DNA from: JBBSEX01 sp038239345
GTDB taxonomy: Bacteria > Acidobacteriota > Terriglobia > Bryobacterales > Bryobacteraceae
Length of the DNA stretch: 64,000 nt
Assembly: GCA_038239345.1 (NCBI GenBank)
Contig: JBBSEX010000001.1
Coordinates: forward strand, 186,001 to 250,000
Direction of reading: 5' to 3'
Shown here: piece by piece, positions 1 through 8,505 of the stretch
How the letters are laid out: every line of letters begins with the position of its first letter
How positions within the stretch are numbered: position 1 is the stretch's first letter
The notes under the pieces: generated by a model
What the model saw: only the letters and a program-made list of their open reading frames with translations
Told to the model about the DNA's origin: nothing
Databases searched by the model: none
Translations under genes and position numbers: made by a program

Positions 1-702
1 TGGAACCAGACGGAAGCGGACTGGCGAAGGCTCCTGGAACTCGATCCCGATGGCTGCTTTTCTCTAAGCAGCGATGGACGCTTGGTGGCCACCACGACCC
101 TGCTGTGCTATGAGACCCGCTTGGCTTGGATCGGGATGGTACTGACGCATGCCAACTATCAACGGCGAGGGTTTGCCCGGCAGTTGATCGCGGCGGCACT
201 GCATCTGGCGGATGAACGAGGCATTCAAACCGTTAAGTTAGATGCCACTGAGCAGGGCGCACCGTTATACGAATCGGCCGGTTTCTGCGCGGAGCAGATC
301 GTGGAGCGATGGTCTTGCGACGGAAATCCCGCTGCCGCTGGTACGGCCCCGAAGTTCGCCCTCGATTATGAGCTGGATGAACAAGCGTTCGGCGCGGACC
401 GGTCGGCGTTACTGCGAAGCTTATTGGAATTGCCCTATCGAGCCGGGTACCGGGCATCTTATCTTGGACCGTGTATCGCCAGGGAAAAATCGATTGCCCG
501 CGAAGTCATCGCGTCATGCCTCCAGAACATTCCGGCAGCAGAATGGTTTTGGGATCTTCTCCCTGAGAATCACGCGGCAGTACAATTAGCCACGGAATTT
601 GGCTTCGCTCCGCAGCGGAGATTGATAAGAATGGTGCGCGGAACCCCCTTGAAAAGTAGAACGGATTGGACGTACGCGATTGCCGGCTTTGAGCTTGGTT
701 AA
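1..702 (+). CDS. GNAT-family N-acetyltransferase, 5' end outside window
   Basis: The reading frame is open from the first base, so the true start lies upstream and 233 residues are visible. The N-terminal half has the acetyl-CoA loop of the GNAT fold (YQRRGFARQLI) followed by the typical PLYESAGF beta-bulge motif. The second half resembles the C-terminal accessory acetyltransferase domain found in two-domain GNAT proteins (Acetyltransf_18 type), ending with a VQLATEFGF segment. The expected activity is transfer of an acetyl group from acetyl-CoA to an amine; the substrate cannot be told. It is followed within 5 bp by the epimerase gene on the same strand and may share its transcript. Confidence 0.85.
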   Translation, partial: WNQTEADWRRLLELDPDGCFSLSSDGRLVATTTLLCYETRLAWIGMVLTHANYQRRGFARQLIAAALHLADERGIQTVKLDATEQGAPLYESAGFCAEQIVERWSCDGNPAAAGTAPKFALDYELDEQAFGADRSALLRSLLELPYRAGYRASYLGPCIAREKSIAREVIASCLQNIPAAEWFWDLLPENHAAVQLATEFGFAPQRRLIRMVRGTPLKSRTDWTYAIAGFELG

Positions 703-706
703 CGAA

Positions 707-1729
707 ATGGCCATTCACACTGAAAAAGAATTGGAAGAACGGCTATCCCGGCCAAGCGATTCCGACGCCGCGGCGATGGCGGCAATCGACGGCGATATCT
801 TGATTCTTGGCGCGGGCGGGAAGATGGGCCCGAGCCTCGCGCGTCTTGCTCGCCGAGCGGTCGATCAAGCTGGCGTCGACAAACGGATCATCGCCGTGGC
901 CCGCTTCAGCAACAACAATCTCATCGCCGAATTGAACGCTGAGCGCATCGACACGATTGCCGCCGATTTGCTCGATCCTGGCGCGTTAGCCGAACTGCCC
1001 GATATCGATAACGTGATCTTCATGGCCGCGCGCAAGTTTGGGACCAGCGGCGCTGAACATCTTACGTGGGCGATGAACACTTATCTGCCCGGACTGGTGG
1101 CGGAGCGCTATAAACATTCGCGAATCGTTGTGTACTCCACGGGTAACGTCTATCCGTTGCAGCCAGCGGCGCAAGGTGGGGCCACCGAGTTGACGCCCGT
1201 TGCGCCTATCGGAGAATATGCACAATCGGCATTGGGACGCGAGCGGATGTTTGAATACGGTTCCAGCCGTTGGGGCACGCCAGGCGTCGTACTGCGGCTG
1301 AATTACGCCATCGATCTGCGCTACGGCGTGCTGCTTGATATTGGGCTCGCCGTAGTGGAACGCCGTCCAGTGGATTTACGCATGGGATTAGTAAATCTGA
1401 TCTGGCAAGGTGACGCGAATTCGGTGTGCCTGCGGGCCTTGCAACATTGCCAGTCGCCGCCCTTAATCCTAAATCTTACGGGACCGGAAACGCTGGCCGT
1501 GCGCTTTATTGCGCAGGAGTTCGGGCGCCGGTTCGGAGTCGAACCGACTTTCTCCGGCGAAGAATCGGCCAGCGCTCTGCTAAACAATGCTTCGAAGATG
1601 ATACAGATGTTCGGCTACCCCGGTGTGAGTCCGGCGGAGATGATCGATTGGGTGGCGGAGTGGATTGGAAGAGGCGGAACGATGTTGAATAAGCCAACCC
1701 ATTTCCAGGTGCGGGATGGAAACTTCTGA
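707..1729 (+). CDS. NAD(P)-dependent epimerase/dehydratase-like protein
   Basis: This 340-residue protein has an N-terminal Rossmann motif (ILGAGGKMG, near residue 32) and follows the extended SDR layout used by nucleotide-sugar epimerases. The active-site region reads YSTGNVYPL and then GEYAQSALGRERM; the Tyr is present but the usual Lys four residues later is absent, so the chemistry may differ from a classical SDR. I chose the ATG at 707; a TTG at 680 would overlap the preceding gene. Its 3' end overlaps the DapA-like gene by 14 bp, which implies translational coupling. A role in sugar or sugar-acid conversion is inference from the neighbours. Confidence 0.8.
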   Translation: MAIHTEKELEERLSRPSDSDAAAMAAIDGDILILGAGGKMGPSLARLARRAVDQAGVDKRIIAVARFSNNNLIAELNAERIDTIAADLLDPGALAELPDIDNVIFMAARKFGTSGAEHLTWAMNTYLPGLVAERYKHSRIVVYSTGNVYPLQPAAQGGATELTPVAPIGEYAQSALGRERMFEYGSSRWGTPGVVLRLNYAIDLRYGVLLDIGLAVVERRPVDLRMGLVNLIWQGDANSVCLRALQHCQSPPLILNLTGPETLAVRFIAQEFGRRFGVEPTFSGEESASALLNNASKMIQMFGYPGVSPAEMIDWVAEWIGRGGTMLNKPTHFQVRDGNF

Positions 1730-2747
1730 GATGAACCTTCGCCAAAAGCTACGAAGTGGTCTCGTAATTCCGGCGCATCCTTTAGCGTTAACCAGTCAGC
1801 GCAAGCTGGATGAGAAGAGGCAGCGGGCGTTAACACGTTACTATCTGGCTGCCGGAGCGGGTGGAATCGCCATCGGTGTTCATACGACGCAGTTCGCTAT
1901 ACGGAATTCGAAGATCGGCCTTTTAGAGCCGGTGCTCACATTGGCGATGGAGGAGATGCAAGGGCACGCTGTGGTAAAAATCGCCGGTGTGTGCGGGTCA
2001 ACAGCGCAGGCGGTCGCGGAGGCGGAACTGGCGCTGGCCGTAGGTTACGACGCGGCTCTGCTTAGTTTGGGAGCGTTACGCGATGCCTCCGTCGAGCAAC
2101 TGTTGACGCATGTCCGAACAATCGCGGCGATAGTTCCGGTGATAGGTTTTTACCTGCAGCCCAGTGTCGGCGGACGCGTTCTGCCGTATGAGTTTTGGCG
2201 GCAATTCGTGGAAATCGACAATGTGGTCGCCATCAAAATGGCGCCGTTCAATCGTTATCAAACGATCGAAGTCGTGCGTGCCGTTGCCGAATCGGGTCGC
2301 GGCGCGGATATCGCGTTGTATACCGGCAATGACGACAGCATATTAATCGATCTGCTAACCAAATTCGATTTCGGTGGAACTCCGTTGCGTGTCACCGGTG
2401 GTCTACTGGGGCATTGGGCGGTTTGGACCAGGACGGCGGTTCAGCATCTGGCGAGCGTGAAAGAGCTCGCCGACACACCCATCCCGTCATGCATGCTTAC
2501 GCTGGCACAACAAATCACCGATGCGAACGCCGCCTTCTTCGATCCAGCGCATCAGTTTCGCGGATGCATCGCGGGCCTTCACGAAGTACTGCGAAGGCAG
2601 GGTCTACTTGCGGGCCGGTGGTGTTTGGATCTGAATGAGGATCTTTCACCGGGCCAAGATGAAGAAATTGATCGTGTGTATCGTCTCTATCCCCATCTGC
2701 CGGACGACAGCTTCGTCCAGGAGTATCTAGATGAATGGCTTCGCTAA
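1716..2747 (+). CDS. Dihydrodipicolinate synthase-family (DapA-like) aldolase/dehydratase
   Basis: This 343-residue protein has the class I aldolase TIM-barrel pattern of the DHDPS/NAL family. The VVAIKMAPFN segment near residue 175 supplies the Schiff-base Lys, and IGFYLQP near residue 147 supplies the partner Tyr. It is longer than lysine-pathway DapA and lies in an operon with an epimerase and a carbohydrate-binding protein, so a catabolic keto-acid aldolase or dehydratase is more likely than lysine synthesis. The start at 1716 lies inside the upstream gene; an alternative ATG is at 1731. It overlaps the next gene by 17 bp. Confidence 0.82.
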   Translation: METSEMNLRQKLRSGLVIPAHPLALTSQRKLDEKRQRALTRYYLAAGAGGIAIGVHTTQFAIRNSKIGLLEPVLTLAMEEMQGHAVVKIAGVCGSTAQAVAEAELALAVGYDAALLSLGALRDASVEQLLTHVRTIAAIVPVIGFYLQPSVGGRVLPYEFWRQFVEIDNVVAIKMAPFNRYQTIEVVRAVAESGRGADIALYTGNDDSILIDLLTKFDFGGTPLRVTGGLLGHWAVWTRTAVQHLASVKELADTPIPSCMLTLAQQITDANAAFFDPAHQFRGCIAGLHEVLRRQGLLAGRWCLDLNEDLSPGQDEEIDRVYRLYPHLPDDSFVQEYLDEWLR

Positions 2748-3429
2748 ATATGTGTTTGCCGCGGCGGCGTTGGCTTCTGTCGCTGTAGCCGATTCAACGG
2801 TAATGGAAAGCGTGCATGCGGCGCGCGACGTGGCGCCGGATACAAATCCAAAATCGCCGTTCTGGCAAGGCGCGCGGCCGGTGTTTGCCGGAACCGACGC
2901 GATGGGAAAGCTGGTTCCCGGCCATCGTAGCGAATTCCGCTCACGCTGGACCGAAGACAATCTTTATTTCCTCTTTATCTGTCCTTATGACCAGTTGAAC
3001 CTGAAGCCCAATCCGCAAACCAAGACCGAAACGAATAAGCTGTGGAACTGGGACGTGGCGGAAGTGTTTCTCGGATCGGACATGAAGCAGATCCGCCGGT
3101 ACAAAGAATTCGAAGTGTCGCCGCAGGCCGAATGGGTCGATCTGGACATCAATCTCGATCTTCCGGTTCATGAGGTGGGTTGGACATGGAACTCAGGCTT
3201 CCAGGTTGCGGCGCGCATCGACCGTGCGGCGAAAATCTGGTATGGCGTGATGCGCATTCCCTACAAGTCAGTGGACGATAAGGCAGCGGCGGCGGGCAAT
3301 ACTCTGCGTGCGAATTTATATCGGGCGCAAGGGCCGGAGGCGACGCGAAAGGGAATCGCCTGGCAACCGCTGATGCGGCCCAATTATCACACCCCCGAAA
3401 AATTCGGGACACTGAAGCTAGTGGATTAG
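2731..3429 (+). CDS. Secreted carbohydrate-binding family 9-like protein
   Basis: This 232-residue protein begins with a signal peptide (MNGFAKYVFAAAALASVAVA). The mature part matches CBM9-like/DOMON-type beta-sandwiches: a SPFWQGA start, the sugar-contact strand RSRWTEDNLYFLFICPY, LWNWDVAEVFLG, and the characteristic YKEFEVSPQAEWVDL segment. Such proteins bind sugars or act as exported accessory domains, and no catalytic site is visible. Its start lies inside the DapA-like gene, which ties it to the same operon. It is convergent with the CocE-type hydrolase and their 3' ends overlap by 4 bp. Confidence 0.82.
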   Translation: MNGFAKYVFAAAALASVAVADSTVMESVHAARDVAPDTNPKSPFWQGARPVFAGTDAMGKLVPGHRSEFRSRWTEDNLYFLFICPYDQLNLKPNPQTKTETNKLWNWDVAEVFLGSDMKQIRRYKEFEVSPQAEWVDLDINLDLPVHEVGWTWNSGFQVAARIDRAAKIWYGVMRIPYKSVDDKAAAAGNTLRANLYRAQGPEATRKGIAWQPLMRPNYHTPEKFGTLKLVD

Positions 3430-5126
3430 CGCGGGATCACCGGCAGTACAAGTGAAGATGGATGCGTGGCGTCGTGATAGATCCGCTGTGTGGCCGTAAC
3501 CATCTTTGTCTGGCCCTCAATGCCCGCGCCGGTGTTCAAATTGCGATCAAAGCGAGGAAAATTGCTGCTGGAAACATACAGACGGATCTGGTGCCCGGCC
3601 CGAAACAGATTGCTGGTCGCCCATAGGTCAATCGTATATTCGTAGATTTTTCCGGGCTCAAGCAGTTCGGCCTTCGTCGTGGAATTGCGATAGCGGGCGC
3701 GAACGATTCCGTCCGTCAGAAATCTGGCATAGCCGGAGGGTTCCACATCGGCCAGCAGCGCCGTGAAATCCGTATCGACGGCGGCGCTCGCGGCATAAAG
3801 CTTCAGCTTGATCCAGCCCGTCACCTCGATATCTTTTTTGAGCGGCGGTGTAGAGAAGACCAGAACGTCGCCCCGCTTCTCAGTGCCTCGTTCATCCGCC
3901 GGACCGGGCGCGCTTTGCGGTCCGCAACAGAGGCGGCCACCGATGGTGGGAACCGGATTAGCGGGGTCATACTCGTACGATTCAGGGTCGCCGCCCGAAG
4001 GCTTCGCCGTCGTGAGGCTGCCTTTGGTCAAGAAAAAGTCCGTGTACTGCGTGCGTGCCAGCGGAAACTCCTGTTCGTCATGCCAGGCGTTTTCGCCCAT
4101 GGTGAACAATCGCACGGGAGCCCCGCTGGCGAATCGATTCTGCTTATGCTTCAGCGCGTAGTCAAACCAGGTGACGATCTCGCCGGGCATGTCGAGTACC
4201 GCCTGCTTTCCAAACGTCACGTCGCCGATTTTTCCCTCCGCTGATGTAGAGGTGTGCGCCCATGGTCCGATCAGTAGCCGCTGCTCGGCTTTGGCCGGAG
4301 AAGTTTTACGCATGCCGATGTAGTTGTTCAGCGTGCCCTTGAGAAAAATATCGTGCCAGCCGCCGGAGTGCAAAGCGCTGACGTTCATCTCGGAATAATG
4401 GTCCGATATCTTCCAGCGCCGCCAATAATCGTCCTCGGTCTCGTGCTTCAGCCAGTCGGAAAAATAAGGCGCGAGCTCCGCGGCCGGCGGATAATCCACC
4501 ATGCGAATCGATTCGACGGGCAGTTGGGTCACCCAAGCTTTTGGATTGGAGAGCGCATCCGACCGACGGCGTAGTGTATCGTTTACCAACCCTGCGGTCC
4601 AGGATGAGGTGAACCATTGCATCAGCGCGCCGTTCTGATAGGTCCATCCGTCATAGTATTCCGATGCCGTCACATACGGGAAGATCGCGGCAAGATGCGG
4701 CGGCTTGGCGATTGCGGCCAGCATCTGCGTTGCACCGACATAGGATCCACCAAACATGCCAACCTGGCCGCTAGACCGGGGAAGCTTCGCGGCCCATTCG
4801 ATGGTGTCGTAGCCATCGTTTGATTCGTCGCGGAACGGATAGAATTCGCCTTCCGACGCGTATCGCCCGCGCGTGTCCTGGACAACGACGATGTATCCAT
4901 GGGAGGCGATGCGAAGCAGATCGCCTGTCGCCTCGGCGCGATTATACGGCGTCCGCTGGAGCAGAATCGGAAAGATGCCATCCGTGGTGGGGCGATAGAT
5001 ATCGCCGTACAGAACCACGCCATCGCGCATCTTCGCGGGGACATTGTTTTCGATACGGACGCCGGGGTCCTGGGCGGAAAGGCACGATATCGCGAGCAGG
5101 GGGAGATACCACGGGAAGGAACGCAC
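3426..5126 (-). CDS. CocE/NonD family hydrolase (X-Pro dipeptidyl-peptidase-like), secreted
   Basis: This 566-residue protein begins with a GTG start and a signal peptide (MRSFPWYLPLLAISCLSAQ). The N-terminal alpha/beta-hydrolase domain carries the nucleophile elbow MFGGSYVGATQ, with GGWHDIF and IGPWAHTS as the likely Asp and His regions. The C-terminal part (about residues 400-560) is the jelly-roll domain of this family, with VDTDFTALLADV and the closing strands. Members cleave esters or amides, including cocaine esterase, cephalosporin acylase and X-Pro peptidase activities; the substrate here is unknown. No operon partner is evident. Confidence 0.88.
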   Translation of the reverse strand: MRSFPWYLPLLAISCLSAQDPGVRIENNVPAKMRDGVVLYGDIYRPTTDGIFPILLQRTPYNRAEATGDLLRIASHGYIVVVQDTRGRYASEGEFYPFRDESNDGYDTIEWAAKLPRSSGQVGMFGGSYVGATQMLAAIAKPPHLAAIFPYVTASEYYDGWTYQNGALMQWFTSSWTAGLVNDTLRRRSDALSNPKAWVTQLPVESIRMVDYPPAAELAPYFSDWLKHETEDDYWRRWKISDHYSEMNVSALHSGGWHDIFLKGTLNNYIGMRKTSPAKAEQRLLIGPWAHTSTSAEGKIGDVTFGKQAVLDMPGEIVTWFDYALKHKQNRFASGAPVRLFTMGENAWHDEQEFPLARTQYTDFFLTKGSLTTAKPSGGDPESYEYDPANPVPTIGGRLCCGPQSAPGPADERGTEKRGDVLVFSTPPLKKDIEVTGWIKLKLYAASAAVDTDFTALLADVEPSGYARFLTDGIVRARYRNSTTKAELLEPGKIYEYTIDLWATSNLFRAGHQIRLYVSSSNFPRFDRNLNTGAGIEGQTKMVTATQRIYHDATHPSSLVLPVIPR

Positions 5127-5190
5127 GACCTATTTTACGCCCGGCCCGGAAGCGTGGAAACTTCCGGCCGGGCGCGCGCTTCAAGAACGA

Positions 5191-6006
5191 TTATTGCCGC
5201 TGGCGGCGGCTTTCACGATCAAATCCACCACCAGGACCCCCGGGGCCCGACGACGTGCTTACCGTGTAATCGGCCGGAACCTGAAAGAGGGAGGCGGCCG
5301 GTTCGGCGCGGCTGACGTTCTGCAAGGTGTAGCTGGAATTGCCGAACTGCGGATCCGTTACCGAGCTCTGTACGGTAATTTGCAGATCCGGCGAATACCA
5401 TTTGTCCCTGACACTGGTCAGGACTTTGTCATTGCCGATTTTGCCCACGGCAATCGTGCGCGTGGTGCGCGTTCCAGTCGCGCTGACGCCGGCGATTGTC
5501 TGCGCGGGTAACTGCGTTACTTGCACGTCCGGGTCAACCGGGTCTTCATGAGTTCTAGCGGTTTCAGCGGTTCTAGCGGGCCGCTTGGTGAATTTCTGCG
5601 CGGTCTTTGTTTCGGGCCTCAGCACCGCTGATTCGCCGCTCACCGGGTCGTCTATAAAAATCACTTTGGTTGCCTGGCCGCCCGCAGCGGGCCACGGTCC
5701 CACGCCCGACATGCTCTGTTCCCTGCGAGTTCGGCCCTGGCTGTCGCGATAGAGCGTAGTCGTGCTGGTGTTGGTGATGTGGCTGCCATCGCCCAGCGTC
5801 CGCGTCGTAGTGGTAACGGCGGTAGCCGAATAAGGGGCGCCAGTCACCAGCTTCCCCGGACGGCCTTCCGCCGAAAGAAAGCGGAACATTCCGGGGCCGC
5901 CATCGGGCGACATCCCGGCCGGCCCGCGCGAATGTTGCGCCGAGAGCGTTAGCGCTACTCCGGCCAGCGCGAGTGGGAACAGAATCAACTTCTGATTGAA
6001 TTGCAT
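5191..6006 (-). CDS. Secreted protein of unknown function, downstream of ECF sigma/anti-sigma pair
   Basis: I do not recognise the fold. The 271-residue protein starts at an ATG preceded by AAGGAG and has a signal peptide ending near LALAGVALTLSAQ. The mature protein is rich in Thr, Ser, Pro and Gly, with repeated beta-strand-like segments (TTTRTLGDGSHITNTSTTT; SATGTRTTRTIAVGKIG). The C-terminus reads PADYTVSTSSGPGGPGGG. It lies 31 bp downstream of the anti-sigma gene in the same direction, so it is probably expressed with that unit and may be its regulated envelope product. The frame stays open upstream to 6096, but that extension lacks a ribosome site. Confidence 0.7.
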   Translation of the reverse strand: MQFNQKLILFPLALAGVALTLSAQHSRGPAGMSPDGGPGMFRFLSAEGRPGKLVTGAPYSATAVTTTTRTLGDGSHITNTSTTTLYRDSQGRTRREQSMSGVGPWPAAGGQATKVIFIDDPVSGESAVLRPETKTAQKFTKRPARTAETARTHEDPVDPDVQVTQLPAQTIAGVSATGTRTTRTIAVGKIGNDKVLTSVRDKWYSPDLQITVQSSVTDPQFGNSSYTLQNVSRAEPAASLFQVPADYTVSTSSGPGGPGGGFDRESRRQRQ

Positions 6007-6037
6007 TAAAATGGCTCCTTGTAAAAAAAACCGAAGA

Positions 6038-6562
6038 CTACTGAACGAACCGGACCGCCGTCGCAGTGCCGTCTTCCGCCAACAGGACATCGGCATTCAC
6101 CGATGCCGCAGCCGAATCCTGGCTGACGGGAAATCCAAAGCGCGCTAATTCCGTTCGCGGAAGGCTAACCCGCACTAACTGGCTGTAGCCATCCGGATCA
6201 ATTGGCGTACCCGGATGCAAGGCAATGAATTCGGTGGCAATTTCCTGATCTGATTCGCTTCGCGAAGATATAACTCCATTCACCGTTCCGGGTTGCGCTA
6301 TTTGTGTTGCGATTACTGGGACGGCCGATACATCCCGGCGGTTCATCAGGCCGAACGTGAGTAATAGCACCGCCGCGCTGGCCGATGCCGCCATCGCCGT
6401 TTTCTTCCAGCCGAGAAACGCCGGATGTTGAACTCGGATTGAGTGCCGCTGCTGTTCGCGAAAAGCTCGCAACACCGCCTGCTCTACCGCCTGCGGCGCG
6501 CTTCGCTCCCGATCCGCTTCCGCCACAGCCGCTAAGCGCGAGATAACTTGTTCTTCGTTCAT
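6038..6562 (-). CDS. Putative membrane anti-sigma factor
   Basis: This 174-residue protein starts at an ATG that overlaps the stop of the ECF sigma gene (ATGA), the usual arrangement of a cognate anti-sigma. A charged cytoplasmic N-terminus of about 55 residues is followed by one transmembrane helix (MAASASAAVLLLTFGLM) and a periplasmic C-terminal domain of about 100 residues with IATEFIALHPGTPIDP. The HxxxCxxC zinc finger of ZAS-type anti-sigmas is absent, so assignment rests on topology and gene order. The open frame continues inside the sigma gene, but that part is out of frame with it and not credible as coding. Confidence 0.65.
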   Translation of the reverse strand: MNEEQVISRLAAVAEADRERSAPQAVEQAVLRAFREQQRHSIRVQHPAFLGWKKTAMAASASAAVLLLTFGLMNRRDVSAVPVIATQIAQPGTVNGVISSRSESDQEIATEFIALHPGTPIDPDGYSQLVRVSLPRTELARFGFPVSQDSAAASVNADVLLAEDGTATAVRFVQ

Positions 6563-7134
6563 GCTAAACACCTCGCCGATCGAACACCGGCCGACTTCGG
6601 TCGTAATTTTTCCGCTAGCAAGGCGCGTCCGCGGAATAATCTGGACTTTAACGTGCCCAATCCACAATTCATAATTTTGGCCGCCTCGGCGTAATCCAGC
6701 TCTTGCAGATCGCAGAGGATCACTACTTCGCGATAGTTTGGCGGCAGCGAGAGCACGGCACGGCGTACCTCGCCAATCGTTTCCCGGCGAGTCAGATCGT
6801 TCAGCACCGCTTGCGGTCCTGGAGCATCGTTTTCCTGAGTCAAAGGCACATAACCGTTTGCCTGGCGGAGAGAACTGAGAACGCAATTGCGGGCTACGCC
6901 GAGCAGAAACGCCGGCAAGCTTCCCTTTGCGGGATCGAACGTATGAGAGCCGGCCAGTGTGACAAATACGTCCTGCGTCACCTCTTCGGCGATCGCCTCG
7001 GAACCGCTCATCTGCAAAGCGAAGCCGAACACGCGGCCCTGGTGTCGGCGGTAGAGAATCGTAAACGATTCCTCACATCCCACGCGAGCCCGGGAAATCA
7101 ATATGTCGTCCGCCTGCCTCTGAAGATCCAGCAT
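6559..7134 (-). CDS. ECF-type RNA polymerase sigma factor (sigma-70 family)
   Basis: This 191-residue protein has region 2 at about residues 22-90 (FTILYRRHQGRVFGFALQM, then EEVTQDVFVTL) and region 4 at about 120-175 (VLSLPPNYREVVILCDLQEL followed by the helix-turn-helix DYAEAAKIMNCGLGTLKSRL). It recruits RNA polymerase to a small regulon, commonly including its own operon. It is the first gene of a three-gene unit with the anti-sigma and the secreted protein. The peroxiredoxin gene diverges from it across about 80 bp and could be a target, which is inference only. Confidence 0.92.
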   Translation of the reverse strand: MLDLQRQADDILISRARVGCEESFTILYRRHQGRVFGFALQMSGSEAIAEEVTQDVFVTLAGSHTFDPAKGSLPAFLLGVARNCVLSSLRQANGYVPLTQENDAPGPQAVLNDLTRRETIGEVRRAVLSLPPNYREVVILCDLQELDYAEAAKIMNCGLGTLKSRLFRGRALLAEKLRPKSAGVRSARCLA

Positions 7135-7216
7135 CGCCTTCTATCCCCTATTGTCGCGCCGGACCTGAAAGGTTCCACAATGTTTGCCGAAGCCGCTTGT
7201 GATACAACGGGGCTAC

Positions 7217-7660
7217 ATGCTCTCCTGGCTGTTTTCCGAACCTCTTCCGGTAGGCAACGCCGCGCCCGACTTTACGCTTGACGATCAGGATGGGAACTCC
7301 GTTCAACTGTCGGCTCTGCGGGGCAAGAATGTCGTCCTGATTTTCTATCCTCTCGACGAGACCACTGTCTGCCGGAAACAACTTTGTGAATTTCGCGATC
7401 AGTGGGCTGACGTGGAATCGAGCAACGCGGTGGTATTTGGAGTGAATCCCGCCGATGCCAAAAGTCATGCGGATTTCCGCAGTCGTCGCAGCTTTCCTTT
7501 TCCACTGTTAGTGGACAAAGGACAGAAGGTGGCCGCGAGTTACCATGCGAACGGGTTGGTGGTGAAGCGAACGGTTTATTTGATCGGTAAGGACGGGACG
7601 ATTCGCTACAGCCAGCGCGGAAAGCCCGAGCCAGCGGAAGTGTTGCGCGCCGCCGAATAG
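7217..7660 (+). CDS. Peroxiredoxin, BCP/AhpC-TSA type
   Basis: This 147-residue thioredoxin-fold protein reduces hydroperoxides. The peroxidatic Cys sits in YPLDETTVCRKQLCEFRD, with a second Cys five residues later, the arrangement of BCP-type atypical 2-Cys peroxiredoxins. The opening GNAAPDFTLDDQDGNSVQLS is typical of the family. I placed the start at the ATG at 7217; a TTG at 7184 in the same frame adds 11 residues without a homology argument. It diverges from the ECF sigma gene and precedes phzF-like by 20 bp on the same strand. Confidence 0.88.
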   Translation: MLSWLFSEPLPVGNAAPDFTLDDQDGNSVQLSALRGKNVVLIFYPLDETTVCRKQLCEFRDQWADVESSNAVVFGVNPADAKSHADFRSRRSFPFPLLVDKGQKVAASYHANGLVVKRTVYLIGKDGTIRYSQRGKPEPAEVLRAAE

Positions 7661-7680
7661 CGGTTCGATAAAGTGGAAGT

Positions 7681-8463
7681 GTGCAGATTCCCATCTATCA
7701 GATCGACGCGTTTACCAGTAAGCAGTTTAGCGGAAATCCCGCCGCCGTCTGCCCACTGGAGGCCTGGCTGCCGGACGAGATCATGCAGGCCATCGCCACT
7801 GAAAACAATTTGTCTGAGACAGCCTATTTCGTGCGCGTTGGTGAGCGTTATAATCTCCGCTGGATGACTCCGGTAAGCGAAGTCGATCTGTGCGGACACG
7901 CCACCTTGGCCTCGGCCTTCGTGCTCTTTGAGCGATACCGCCCGGCCACCGATTCTATCGCCTTCGATACCAAGAGCGGCGAGCTGATCGTGAAGAAAGA
8001 GGGCGACTTGCTTTCGCTCGATTTTCCTTCCCGGCCGCCAGCGGATTGTGCGCTGGATCCACTGCTGGTGCAGGCTCTGGGTAAAGAGCCGGAACTCGTT
8101 CTTGCCTCGCGCGATTACTTAGTCGTTTACCCGAGCGAACAGGACGTCCGCGCCCTACAGCCCGATATGAATTTGCTGCGCGGTCTAGATCGCGCGGTGA
8201 TCGTCACGGCGCCGGGCGGCGAAAGTGATTTCGTCTCGCGATTCTTTGCTCCAACCAAGGGTGTAAATGAAGATCCCGTGACTGGATCGGCGCATTGCAC
8301 GCTGATTCCGTATTGGTCAAAGCGGTTGGGCAAGACAGAGCTTCATGCGTTTCAAGTATCCGCCAGAGGCGGGGAACTGTGGTGTGAAGATCGCGGAGAA
8401 CGCGTTACGATTTCCGGCAAGGCGACGTGGTACCTGGAAGGCAAGATCTTCGTGGAGATGTAA
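7681..8463 (+). CDS. PhzF family isomerase-like protein
   Basis: This 260-residue protein with a GTG start shows the diaminopimelate-epimerase-like double fold of the PhzF family. The N-terminal half has QIDAFTSKQFSGNPAAVCPL and the catalytic Glu in ENNLSETAYFV. The second half has the hallmark NEDPVTGSAHCTLIPYW phosphate-binding-like loop. PhzF isomerises a phenazine precursor, but most homologues work in other or unknown pathways and no phenazine genes are nearby. It probably shares a transcript with the peroxiredoxin upstream. Confidence 0.9.
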   Translation: MQIPIYQIDAFTSKQFSGNPAAVCPLEAWLPDEIMQAIATENNLSETAYFVRVGERYNLRWMTPVSEVDLCGHATLASAFVLFERYRPATDSIAFDTKSGELIVKKEGDLLSLDFPSRPPADCALDPLLVQALGKEPELVLASRDYLVVYPSEQDVRALQPDMNLLRGLDRAVIVTAPGGESDFVSRFFAPTKGVNEDPVTGSAHCTLIPYWSKRLGKTELHAFQVSARGGELWCEDRGERVTISGKATWYLEGKIFVEM

Positions 8464-8505
8464 ATTGAGCGACTCGCCGCCGTCGATCGCCATCTAAGCC
8501 GGTAT

